Assembly (NCBI GenBank): GCA_030762895.1
Contig: CM061063.1
Coordinates: forward strand, 51,973,196-52,037,195
DNA from: Sophora flavescens
Lineage: Eukaryota > Streptophyta > Magnoliopsida > Fabales > Fabaceae
Length of the DNA: 64,000 nt
Reading direction: 5' to 3'
Each line of letters starts with the position of its first letter. Positions within the stretch are counted from its first letter, which is position 1. Made by a program: the position numbers and the translations under genes. A model generated the notes under the pieces. The model was not told the DNA's origin. It did not search any database and was given only the letters and a program-made list of their open reading frames with translations. This document shows, piece after piece, positions 45,000-55,017 of the stretch.

Positions 45000-46300
45000 T
45001 TTGTTTTCTTCATCCCTTGTAATGGGCTTTTGCCCTTGTAACCTCGGTTGATTTAATGAGAATTCTTCCACCATTTTGATGACTTCTTGTTCCTCTTGTA
45101 GCTTTTGTTTGGCCGAGATATTCTTCGAAATATTTTTTATTCCGATGTTGTGTTCGGCTTGTTTAAACAGGATCTCGGCTAAGGCCGAGATATTCTGCCA
45201 TCCGTATCAAAAACGGATAGTTGTTGTCACACATGAAATACATGATTCATGCTTTGCATATGTGGTCACACATTATGTGCTTTGGAAACCGCAATGGGTT
45301 CATGCAATTACTGCTTTTTGCTGAGTTTCGAGATTTGTTTTTTCAACAAACCTTTTTCCAGCGCATATTTTTTCCTTTCCAACGCCTCTCCCCCCTTATA
45401 AATAGGGTTGTTTCACTGCTTCACTTATTCATTCTTCATTCTTTTCCACTAGCCAAATTCGTCCTCCTTCAACCCGAGTAGTTCTATAATAATGTTAGGG
45501 GTTTACGCTCCTCTCTCCCAGTTAACATCCTTTTTCACGCTTTCAAGATGTCAAAAAGGATGTAAGTGGGAGATGGGATCCAGAATTCCTTTTATGATTT
45601 AATCCTTCAAAAAGGATGTTAACTGGGACAATAGCAGTCTTCGGGAGTGGAGAAAGGGGTAGAGGCCGTCTACTCCCGGAGCAGGCCGAGCACCTCATCG
45701 TCCAGCTTTCTCAGGGGGAAGTGATTACTTTCCCCCTCGAGGGAAAGTCGTGGCGTCCGACTGGGGGGACTACTTGCCAACTGGTCTCGCCCCTGTTCTA
45801 ATTGGGGGAACTACTGGCCAGCTGGGTGGGCCTTATTTTCAATTTCAGCTTTGTATCTAAGTCGTAGTACTTTCTAGTACTCGACTCGTACCTTGTTTTT
45901 ACTTTCGGCATTGTACTCGGTTTAATTAAAAAATTTTAATGGCTCGAACTCGGCCTTTAGATCAAAATTTTGTTCTTCTTATTGCTCGTATTCTATTTTA
46001 CTTAAATAATTTCGAAAGCTGGAACTCGGTCTTAAACAATTTAATTGGCTCGAACTCGGTCTTCAGGCTCAAACTTGGCCTTAAAAATTTAATGGCTCGT
46101 ACTCGGCCTTCTCAAAAACTCTTGATCTTCTCAAATTATTCAAGAGTGACAAACAAAAATAAAAACAAAAACAAAAACAAGAGTGAGGAAAGGATAGGGT
46201 GCTCCCTGATCAAGTTTTTATGGTTGCATCCTCATCCAATTGGTCTCACGGGCTCCCTTCTGCTACATAGCATCCTGGAAGAACTCTTGCAAATTAAAAC
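45000..46300. other. Element E non-coding region between antisense ORF and insertion F
   Basis: No domain was found. A plus-strand TATA-like TATAAATAGGG sits at 45396-45406. A hairpin follows at 45515-45573. Several copies of a GGCTCGAACTCGGCCTT-like motif occur at 45940-46110, and an AAAAAC repeat at 46153-46182. The boundary with element F on this side is not clear. Confidence 0.6.
45515..45630. repeat. Hairpin and third copy of its arm in element E
   Basis: TCCCAGTTAACATCCTTTTT is followed after about 20 bp by its near-complement AAAAAGGATGTAAGTGGGA. A further copy AAAAAGGATGTTAACTGGGA lies at 45609-45628 and is a perfect complement of the first arm. Confidence 0.8.
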
Positions 46301-46491
46301 CTTAAGTGCAGATTCGCGGGGCGAGAGATAACTCGCGAGGAGAATCTGGAAAAATTGTTTTCACACTTTCCATAATAGCGAGGCGAGTAGTATCTCCCTT
46401 CAACGCGACGCGATACAGAAGCATGAGCAAGCCTCTGAGATTCAGGGCATCTGTCTCGCGTGGCCACTATGGATTCGCGTGGCGAATCAAG

Positions 46492-46495
<4 letters not shown>

Positions 46496-46533
<38 letters not shown>
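46496..46533. repeat. TA microsatellite
   Basis: An uninterrupted run of alternating T and A over about 35 bases, in the 3' region of element F. It may have taken part in the rearrangement that removed F's 3' end. Confidence 0.9.
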
Positions 46534-46536
<3 letters not shown>

Positions 46537-46613
46537 GACAAACTAAAAGTAAAGGATACCTAGCTTGGGTTGCCTCCCAATAAGCGCTTCTTTAACGTCA
46601 CTAGCTTGACTTA

Positions 46614-47519
46614 TTAAGAAGCATCCACCTGGATCCCATAGCCTGTGGCATAAAGGCCAGAGATGCCCATCATGTGAGATCCTCCACCCGGATCCCATGG
46701 TTTGTGAAGTGGCAATTGCAGAAGCAATACGACTCTTTCCAGAATTCCACCTAGCACGTGTGTGAAAACTCCATTGACCTCTGCAATTATGAACTCACTT
46801 CCTCTCGGGTCAAATGGTGTTTTCTCGAGGAAGTGTGCCAGACAAGTGGGAGGGACTAACTTACCAGTGTCCACACATGCATGCAAGCCAACATATTTAT
46901 TTAATGCAGCAAAATCAGATTGCTCAACAAGCATGGTGGAGTCCACTACCACTTTATCTTCATTTTGAACTCTACCCCCTTGCTCCGGTGCCTTGTCACT
47001 TGTCAACTCCTCTTTCTCCGGTTGCTCTTCCTCAAAATGTGGTAGTTCTTCCTCAACTTCCTGAGAACTAGTTGCATCCCTGTTAGATCCCAACACCCCA
47101 CTGCTTCTAGTTGTTATGGCATCGCATTGGTTCTTAGGGTTGTTCTCGGTATCACCTGGGAGAGTGCCTGGGAGACGCTCATTTAGTTGCTTTGCGAGTT
47201 GGGCAATCTGCATCTCTAGATTCTGAATTGCCGACCCTGTATGAGTTGCCAACTTATCAATGGATGTGCTTGTATCGATTGCCAACTTCTTAACTGCCGC
47301 ATTCATCTTCTCAAGAGCCAACTCCCAAGGTTGTCTTCCACCATCCTGTTGAGGTTGTTGTTGCCAATTCTGTTGAGGTTGTGGTTGCCCGGCTAGACCA
47401 CCGCCAGCGTTACTCCAAGCGAAACCCGGATGGTCTCTCCTCATATAACCCCAATACTGATTCTGACTCTGATAGTTGTTCTGGGGCACGCTGTCATAGA
47501 AATTATGGCATGAGTCCAC
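46614..47519 (-). pseudogene. Gag C-terminal fragment of element F
   Basis: 301 codons: a Gln/Pro-rich start (NYQSQNQYWGYMRRDHPGFA), a helical part (IQNLEMQIAQLAKQLNERLP), the Athila/Tat-type ITTRSSGVL, and an acidic linker. It matches the layout of the C-terminal part of element C's gag. The Retrotrans_gag core and knuckle are missing: only 265 bp separate it from the PBS, so an internal deletion has fused leader and gag tail. The last ~100 residues do not resemble protease. Confidence 0.8.
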
Positions 47520-47668
47520 ATATTCTTGAGAGAAGTAGAACAGACAGCTCTGAATGTCATGGTCTCCATTACAATCTTCTCAACCCGAAAGCATTCCCTC
47601 GTGTACCTCGCATACAAAACAAGGCAAGACCAAGTGGAATCAAAGAAGTAGAGAGAAATAATAGTACA

Positions 47669-47707
47669 TAAAAATAAAAATAAAAATAAAAATAAAAATA
47701 AAAATAA
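47669..47707. repeat. AAAAAT hexanucleotide microsatellite
   Basis: Six tandem copies of AAAAAT/TAAAAA in the leader of element F. Confidence 0.9.
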
Positions 47708-47764
47708 CTTAACAAAATAATCAAACTTCCCTAAAAATTAGGAAAATTGGTTGTGCCAATCCCC

Positions 47765-47783
47765 GGCAACGGCGCCAAAAACT
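47765..47783 (-). promoter_or_regulatory. Primer-binding site of element F
   Basis: The minus strand reads TTGGCGCCGTTGCCGGGGA, the same tRNA-Asp complement as in element C, two bases inside the LTR. Confidence 0.88.
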
Positions 47784-49188
47784 TGTTGAATCACCGGCAA
47801 GTGTACCGGGTCGTCGCAAGTAATAAAATAACACGGTAAGAATTTACCGAGGTCGAACACAAGGATTGGGGTACCAATTTGTCTAATTCGCGGGAAATCC
47901 GATACGTTTGGTCAAGCGAGGAAAGTGGTTGAGAGAGAGAATAAGCTCACAATTCAATCAACTAATCAAGTAAAATAATTAACTAAAAATATGGAATTAA
48001 AATGCCTAAGGTTACAAATCCACCTACCCAATTATGCATAGTAACCAAGCGATGATGAATTCCTCCCTAAGTTCAATTATAATGTCAACCGGGACCCCCA
48101 AATTCTCCTATATCCACTGTCGTGCTTAATAGGACGTATTCGACGATTGAGTTAATTACTTACTAGGTCTCATAACCCTAATCATCAAACTCTATTAATT
48201 CTTGTTCCCTATAGGTTGCACTAAACTCCTACTCACTCTCGTGCAATATTCAATTAGTGATCCCAATTCAAGTTCTAAACGCGAATTGCCGACTAAGCCT
48301 CATCAACGTTTAACTAGTCAATCCCGCATGCATATGATCAACACAATCAAATCAGAATTGGAAAACATTAATTGAGAAAAAGGGAGAAAGACATACATCA
48401 CATCGAATCTACACTGTCATGGGTGGCTTCATTGTTCCCTCAGACGAGAGGATTAGTTCCTCATGCTCATAGACAAACAATCGGACATAACCACCATAGT
48501 AAAATAAGAAAAATAAAAGAGGAGACGCAGCTCCAAAGAGACAAGAAATCATCCTAAACGCTACTCTAAACAAGTGGAAAAACTAGGATTCGGATCCCCC
48601 TTGTTCTGATACTGAAACAGCAATATATAGAGTTCTGATTCTGCGCTCACTCGCGAGGTGAACAGCCTCTTGCGAGGCGAATATTAAAAATGACGCGCTT
48701 TCAAATTGGACTCTCGCGAGGCGAGAGTATGTTCGCGGGGCTAATTTCAATTTTGGCTCCATCCCGAGTTTGAATGCTCGCGAGGCGAACTGTGATTAGC
48801 GAGGCGAGACCGAAAAGATGACTTCTCTGGCACAGTCAGGCCTTCTGGATCGCGAGGCGAGCTTGTGACTCGCGAGGCGAGACAGAAAAGGTGACTGTTG
48901 CTCTTTAGGCTCGCGAGGCGAATATCTCCAGAATGGAAATTTCCACTGTTTCTTGACTTTCCTTGACTCTCGGAGCTTCACTTCTAACCTGAAACAATAA
49001 AAAGAAACAAAAAGCATAATTATATTCAAAATAGACTAAAAGCTACTAAAAATGCCTAGAACGAGTCAAAGTCTAACTTAGGAACAAAACAAGGCCAAAT
49101 TTGGGCGGAGACGAGATTGAACTCGAATAATTAGCACAGAAACCACAGTCCATCTAGTTATAAAACTAGATAAGCCAGAGGCTTATCA
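47784..49188 (-). repeat. Element F 5' LTR
   Basis: 1405 bp, TG...CA on the minus strand. Unrelated in sequence to element C's LTR but similar in length. A minus-strand TATA (CTATATATTG, 48621-48630) is preceded by an array of GC-rich motifs at 48650-48930. Confidence 0.85.
48650..48930 (-). repeat. CGCGAGGCGA motif array upstream of TATA (element F LTR)
   Basis: At least nine copies of (T)CGCGAGGCGA or close variants over 280 bp, directly upstream, on the minus strand, of the candidate TATA box. Related motifs also occur at 46306-46490. Confidence 0.85.
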
Positions 49189-49206
49189 ATCACCTGACTA
49201 TATACA

Positions 49207-50472
49207 TCAACTATAATAAAATTTTAAATGCGAAGAATTCCAAGTTCTCGGGATAGGCTTCCCTGACAATTCTTCTAACCTATATGCTCCGTTTCCCAAG
49301 TTTTCTACCACTCGGAATGGCCCTCCCCAGTTTACTGCTAGCTTGCCTTCCGTATGATCCCTCCTTGCTTCTCCTTTCATCCTTAGCACCAAGTCTCCGC
49401 GCAGGAAACTCCTCGGTTTTAGTTTTGAATTATATCTCCGAGTAGCTCTTTGCTTGCAGACTTCCTCCCTGATTTTAGCCTCCTCTCTGATTTCCTCCAC
49501 CAAGTCAAGTTCGACCCTTAAGTTGCTTTCATTCTCATTCTGCTCATGTTGCATACGCCGGAAAGACGGCTCACCAACCACAACTGGGATCATGGCGTCT
49601 GTTCCATATGTCAGCCTGAAGGGTGTTTCTTGAGTAGTGGATTGAGGCGTGCAGTGGTAGGCCCAGAGGATACTCGGCAACTCTTCTGCCCAAGCTCCTT
49701 TGGCTTTTCCTACTCTCTTCTTCAGCTCTCCGAGAATGACCTTGTTGGCCGCCTCGGCTTGCCCATTGGTCTGGGGATGTTCTACCGATGTGACATGGTG
49801 TTTAACACCGAGATTGACATAGAATTCTCGCAATGTCTTATCTATAAACTGCCTTCCGTTATCAGTGACGATTGCAAAAGGAATTCCGTGCCTACAGATG
49901 AGGCTTTTCCACACAAACTTTTGTACCTTCTCGGTGGTAATTTTTGCCAAAGGCTCTGCTTCAATCCATTTTGTGAAGTAGTCCACTGCTACCAAGAGAA
50001 ATTTGACTTGACCTTTAGCTACAGGGAATGGCCCAAGTATATCCATCCCCCACATAGCAAAGGGCCAAGGCGAGTTTAATGTGTGAAGTCTTTCGGGTGG
50101 GGTACGACTTACATTGGAAAATCTTTGGCACTCATCACATTGTTTCATCCACTTGATGCAATCTGCTCGGACGGTAGGCCAATAGTACCCTGCTTGGACT
50201 ACCTTGGAGGCCATTGATCTTCCCCCGCAGTGAAAACCACAGATTCCTCTGTGAACCTCTTCCATGACATATTTTGACTGTGCCTTTGTCAAACATTTTA
50301 ACAACGGTACCGAGAATCCCCATTTATACAATTCTCCGGAAACGATAGCAAAGTGACTTGCTCTGAGCCTGATCTTCCTGGCCTCAGCGTGATCTGGGGG
50401 CAGAGTTTCTGAGGATAAATACTCCCATATGGATGTCATCCACTCTCGGTCAACCGGCTCGTTGGCCATCAC
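49207..50472 (-). CDS. Integrase of element E
   Basis: 421 codons without a stop. The zinc-binding H2C2 domain (HRGICGFHCGGRSMASKVVQ, then CDECQRF) is followed by the core: GMDILGPFPVAKGQVKFLLV, TDNGRQFIDKTLREF, and HPQTNGQAEAANKVIL, giving D, D and E contexts. The C-terminal GPFRV-type region (GGPFRVVENLGNGAYRLEEL) is present and no chromodomain is seen. It is the best-preserved enzyme of E. It is disconnected from RT by two 1-base shifts near 50530 and 50563. Confidence 0.9.
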   Translation of the reverse strand: MMANEPVDREWMTSIWEYLSSETLPPDHAEARKIRLRASHFAIVSGELYKWGFSVPLLKCLTKAQSKYVMEEVHRGICGFHCGGRSMASKVVQAGYYWPTVRADCIKWMKQCDECQRFSNVSRTPPERLHTLNSPWPFAMWGMDILGPFPVAKGQVKFLLVAVDYFTKWIEAEPLAKITTEKVQKFVWKSLICRHGIPFAIVTDNGRQFIDKTLREFYVNLGVKHHVTSVEHPQTNGQAEAANKVILGELKKRVGKAKGAWAEELPSILWAYHCTPQSTTQETPFRLTYGTDAMIPVVVGEPSFRRMQHEQNENESNLRVELDLVEEIREEAKIREEVCKQRATRRYNSKLKPRSFLRGDLVLRMKGEARRDHTEGKLAVNWGGPFRVVENLGNGAYRLEELSGKPIPRTWNSSHLKFYYS

Positions 50473-50540
50473 CTCTCCAAACGTGATACTCGGTTCATTG
50501 AGGGTTTCTTGAATAACTGTTCTATGCTGGCCCGGTTTCT

Positions 50541-52539
50541 TCAGATCTTGCCAATTTGGACAAAGAGATCGGCCCGAGTATTTTCTTCTCTAGGAATGTG
50601 TTCAATAGCGAATTTCTCAAAGCTGGAAATTAACTGATTGACTTTACATAAATACCTGGTAAGCTGAGGTTCTTTCGTTTGGTACCCCCCAGAGATTTGT
50701 CCTGTGACTAGCTGTGAATCACTTCGGCATCTAACAGCCTTTGCCCACATTTCCTTAGCCAACATTAACCCTGCTATCAAGGCTTCATATTCGGCTTGGT
50801 TGTTTGAGGTTTTGAACTCAAACTTTAATGATTGCTCCAGGATCAGCTCTCCCGGGCCTTCTAGTATTACCCCAGCTCCACTGCCTCTAACATTTGAGGA
50901 TCCATCCACATACAAATTCCACCATATATCCTCGGTTATCGGCAGCGGATTGAGCTCGGCTACGAATTCGGATATACATTGAGCTTTCAGAGGACCTCTC
51001 AACTCGTATTTCAGGCCGAACTCGGATAACTCCACCGACCAAGCAATCATACAGCCCGCCAACTCGGGCTTTTTGAGAATCTGCTTAATCGGGTGATCGG
51101 TTTTGACAATCACCTGGTGACTTTGGAAATACGGACGCAATCGCCGAGCTGCAGTTACCAGGGCCAAAACCAGCTTTTCTATGACTTGATACCGGGTTTC
51201 GGCATCATGAAGGACCCTGCTGATGAAGTACACCGACATTTGAACTTTCTCTACTTCTTGTACAATGACCGCACTGATGGCGTACTCGGTGGCTGACAGG
51301 TATAAATATAACTCTTTCCCTGGGATAGGTCGAGTTAATATCGGTAGTGAAGACAAAAAGGTCTTGAAGTCGACGAAGGCCTTCTCGCATTCCTCGGTCC
51401 ACGCGAAGGTTTGAGGCCTCCTCAATAATCTAAAGAAAGGTCGAGCTTTCTTTGCAGATCTGGGGAGAAACCGAGATAACGATGCCAGCCGCCCTGCAAG
51501 CCGTTGCACTTCTTTAATATTTTGCGGGCTTCGCATCTCAATCACAGCTCGACATTTATCAGGATTGGCCTCAATTACCCGGTGTGTCAACATAAAACCG
51601 AGGAATTTTCCACCCTGAACACCGAAAACACACTTTTCCGGATTCAACCTCATGTTATACTTTCTCAGTTGCTGAAAAATTTCCTCCAAATCTTTCGGGT
51701 GGTTGTTGTGGTCATCAGATTTTACGACCATATCATCCACATAAACCTCCATAGTCCTTCCGATCTATTTTTCGAACACCTTGTCCATGAGCCTTTGGTA
51801 GGTAGCTCCAGCATTTTTCAATCCAAATGGCATTACCCGGTAACAATAATTCGAGCCTTCAGTTATGAAAGTTGTTTTCTCCTCATCTGGGGGATACATT
51901 CGGATCTGGTTGTATACCGAGTATGCATCCAAGAAGCTCAAAATTCTGTACCCGTAGGCACCATCCACCAACCTATCAATACTCCATAAAGGATAAGAAT
52001 CCTTTGGACAAGCTTTACTTAAGTCTGTGTAATCAGTGCACATGCGCCGCTTGCCATTTACTTTTTTGACCAGAACTACGTTGGCCAGCCAAGTAGTGTA
52101 TTCTACTTCTCGAATAAAGTTGGCTTTAACCAACTTCGCTGTTTCTTCTTCCACCACTTTTCTCCTTTCCTCACCAAGTCTCCTTTTCCTTTGAGCTACC
52201 GGTTTTGCCTCAGGACAGATAGCCAGTTTGTGGCATAAGAAATCGGGGTCAATCCCCAGCATGTCTGATGTGGTCCAGGCGAACAAATCAGCATTGCTGC
52301 GGAGCACTTCCTTTATTTTCTTTTTTAAATTCGGCTCAAGTTGACCGCCGAGCTTGGTGCACTGATCGGGCTGTGAACCGAGCTGGAACTTTTCTAACTC
52401 CTCAATGGGTTGTGGCCATTGTTCCTGCATGTCCATTCTCGGGTCTAGTTCAACAGAGTTAACAGAATTCACAGACTTGTCTTTTCCCCTGTCTAGTGTC
52501 TCTGCAGGTGTAGGTTTGAGTTTGCTTACACGCAAACTT
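50541..52539 (-). pseudogene. Reverse transcriptase, RNase H and second RNase H of element E
   Basis: One frame interrupted by a single amber stop (51765-51767) where Gln would fit. RT motifs: ANVVLVKKVNGKRRMCTDYT, DLSKACPKDSYPL, FLDAYSVYNQIRM, MPFGLKNAGATYQRLMD and, after the stop, catalytic YVDDMVVKS. The usual RNase H (LYLYLSATEYAISAVIVQ) follows, then a second, archaeal-type RNase H (WNLYVDGSSNVRGSGAGVIL, SNNQAEYEALIAGL, SDSQLV, REENTRADLF). The dual RNase H is a Tat-group mark. The first RNase H shows LSAT where an Asp-bearing motif is common in gypsy elements, so it is probably the inactive copy. Confidence 0.9.
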
Positions 52540-53710
52540 TCAAAGATAGCACTGCTTGTCGGCCATTTTCTGATCAGCCCGGACAGCAACTATGTCTCCC
52601 GAGTTGGAAGGGAACTTCATTGTCAGGTGGGGAGTAGAGACCACAGCTCCTAACTCTTTCAAAGATGGTCTTCCGATCAGGATATTGTACGATGTTACTG
52701 CATTAACCAACACGTACCTGACCATGATAGTCTTGGATGCTTTGCCATCCCCATAAGTAGTTAGGAGGTCAATGTATCCTCGGGTATCCACTGTTCCCAA
52801 AGAAAGCCGACTTAGCTTCTCGTCGTATGGCTGAATAGATTTTTCTGGGATCCCGAGCTTCTGAAATGTTGAATAATATAAAATATCAGCCGAGCTCCCT
52901 TGGTTGACGAGAGTTCTCTTGACCGAGAAGTTGGCCAATTGCACTGTGATTACCATAGGGTCGTCCTGATTAGGATCTACCCCCAAGAAGTCTTCGTCAG
53001 AAAAGATAATCGGTGGGGAAATCATCGGGGGTTTGCCAGATACCGAGTTGACAGCCCGAATGGCCCGCATGTGTTTTCTCCGAGCTGAACTTGTCGTGCC
53101 TCCCCCTGCAAATCTACCTGAAATGGTGTTTATCACACCTCGGACAATATTATCCTCCTCTCGCCTTTCATTCTGGTCTTCCCTGGTCTCTGTTCTTTCA
53201 TTATTTTGTCGACCGCCGCCCCTTCTCGGGCTTTGGCCACCTCCTCTTCTTCTACTTCTGCCACGCCCCTCACCATTGTTGTGACTTCTCCGAACAAAAT
53301 TATTCAGATGGCCAGCTTGCACTAACTCTTCAATCTTGTCCTGCAGGACCCAGCACTCCTCGGTGGTATGCCCGTAGTTACGATGGTACCGACAATGCTT
53401 CTGTCGATCAACATTCTGGGGCGTGTGGCCACGGTTGGGGAGCTGCAAAATTTCTGCATTGTAGGCTTCCTCAAACACCCGAGCTCGGTTGGTGTTGAGG
53501 GGGGTATAGTGCTCATACTTCGGTCCCCTATGTAAATGATCGGATGTGCTTTTGAATTTCGGCTTATCACCTCCAGCCCTCCTCTTCTCTCTCCCTTCTC
53601 GTCTGTCAGAATCATCAGTTCTTTCCCTTTTCTTAGATTCTTCAATTTCCTCCATATTGATGAATCCGGCAGCCTTTCTCCTTAACTCATCCATACTGGT
53701 TGGAGGCTTA
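52540..53710 (-). pseudogene. Gag C-terminus and protease of element E
   Basis: This frame overlaps gag with a shift near 53710-53760. It has SMDELRRKAAGFINMEE, a basic linker, the C..H..H..C-like HCRYHRNYGHTTEECW, an Arg/Gly-rich segment and the protease. At the protease active site the text reads LVNQGSSADILYY: the catalytic Asp codon (GAC) has become AAC (Asn). IGRPSLKELGAVVS, the protease C-terminal motif, is intact. Confidence 0.85.
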
Positions 53711-54490
53711 CGGGCTAGGTGTCCGCAAAAGGGCCAGGAGTAACCCTCGGCGAATAGTATGCAGTGCGACATCGGCACTGAGATTCCGGATGAGGATAGT
53801 CTCTTTGCTGAACCTGACCATAAAATCACGCAGAGACTGGTTCTTTTCTTGCTTAAAGTTTACCAACGAGGCCGAGGTTTTCTGATAATCTTGGCTCGTG
53901 GCAAACTGAGCATTGAACTTAGTCATGAATGTGTCAAAGGAGTCAACTGACGCTGGCGGTAGCTGGGTATACCAGCTCAACGCAGCATCTTTCAGAGTAG
54001 TAGGAAAGACTTTACACATGACAGCATCATCGTCAGTGAAGAGGTACATTTGAGTAGTGAAAACATCTAAGTGACGCTCCGGGTCCGAGGTGCCATCATA
54101 CCTGTCAATGTTTATTGGTTTGTAGTTGACTGGAAGAGGAACCTCCATAATGGTGTCGGTGAAGGGATGTCTCGGCCTCCGCACGCCGGTCCTTTCATTA
54201 GACCTATTTGCCTGAAGTGAAAGCTCAGGGGCCTGCCTAGGAAATTCCTCCTCGCCTGCTCGGTCAACATGATGAGAAACACGGGGTTGTGGACCTCCTT
54301 CTCTACGCGTGTTTCTGGATCCTTCATTCTCGGTTGTCCGACGCTCTCTCTCATGGGGAGAAGAGGCGGACCTTTTTCTGCTTTGTTCTCGTTCCCGACG
54401 GCTGTTCTGCCGACGAATCTCCTCATTCTCCCTTCTCAGCATTGCCACTTGTGCGAGGAGTTCTTGAATAATGGGATTGTCGGTCGTCAT
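53708..54490 (-). pseudogene. Gag N-terminal part of element E
   Basis: 260 codons from MTTDNPIIQELLAQVAMLRR. A coiled-coil start and an Arg/Glu-rich linker lead to the gag core: YDGTSDPERHLDVFTTQMYL, FPTTLKDAALSWYTQLP, FDTFMTKFNAQFATSQ and SLRDFMVRFSKETI. The frame is lost near 53760; the 3' continuation is in the next frame. Confidence 0.88.
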
Positions 54491-54612
54491 GACTGGGTTT
54501 ATGGACCGTTACCCATTATCCCCGTTGTTGGCATTCTCTGGCTCCTCTCTCCTGCAGTTTCCGCTCCTCGTCCTCACCATTGTTTGTGGTATGGGAAAAT
54601 TTTGCTTCGATT

Positions 54613-54630
54613 CCCACAGACGGCGCCAAA
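54613..54630 (-). promoter_or_regulatory. Primer-binding site of element E
   Basis: The minus strand reads TTGGCGCCGTCTGTGGGA directly inside the 5' LTR, a form common in Tat-type elements. I do not name the tRNA. Confidence 0.7.
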
Positions 54631-55017
54631 TGTTCTGTCCAAATATCTCAGGTGGGAGATACTCGTCCGGAGAAGGTCTTGTAGGAGTGTTTTGGAATTA
54701 GCTCGACAGAATCGGAATTCTGCTCCTACCTGTCTAAATGGGAATCAAAGCAAACGTAGTTCTAAGTGAGGGGGTTGGACCCCTATTTATAGAGATGTTT
54801 TAGTGTAACAGTTTGGGTAGGACTGTTATTGAGATCCTATTTATTAGGATCGGATTGTTATTGCCGTTTAGACAATGATAAGGATAAGGCTCCGAGTTAT
54901 ACGGAGAGATATTTGAACCAGCGAGATATTCGACCCAGTCAGTTGTGACTAGATAGCTCGGGGTCGAGATATCTTCATCCGTGGCCTGCTGTGGAATAGG
55001 CCCGAGTAGTTATCCTC
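54631..55017 (-). repeat. Element E 5' LTR, truncated
   Basis: 387 bp matching 41997-42308 with one extra block (75 bp net). The outer end breaks off after TATCCTC, about 118 bp before the inferred LTR terminus, and continues directly in hAT coding sequence. Confidence 0.85.

Larger units (their letters stand above)
46300..49188 (-). mobile_element. Element F: Athila-type fragment inserted in element E
   Basis: Minus strand. The right end is a 5' LTR (47784-49188) starting TGATAAGCCTCTGG, followed inward by the tRNA-Asp PBS and a gag fragment (46614-47519). The conserved block complementary to 14405-14445 of element C (GACGTTAAAGAAG, GGGAGGCAACC) occurs at 46570-46610. The gag core, pol and a recognisable 3' LTR are absent. 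It sits 19 bp beyond E's integrase stop. The left boundary (taken as about 46300) and the TSD (right flank ATCAC) are uncertain. Confidence 0.8.
41997..55017 (-). mobile_element. Element E: Tat-type Ty3/gypsy retrotransposon with antisense ORF
   Basis: Minus-strand element inside the hAT transposase gene. From right to left: truncated 5' LTR (54631-55017), PBS, gag, protease, RT, RNase H plus a second RNase H, integrase, then (after insertion F) a plus-strand antisense ORF, PPT and 3' LTR (41997-42426). The second RNase H (YVDGSSNVRGSGAGVIL) and an antisense ORF of the 'gypsy-type transposase' family between integrase and 3' LTR are hallmarks of the Tat group. No TSD is visible, because the outer 5' LTR end is deleted together with some hAT sequence. 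Confidence 0.9.

Noticed and set aside
49546..50079. Plus-strand 177-codon ORF
   Set aside because: Shadow of the element E integrase on the opposite strand.
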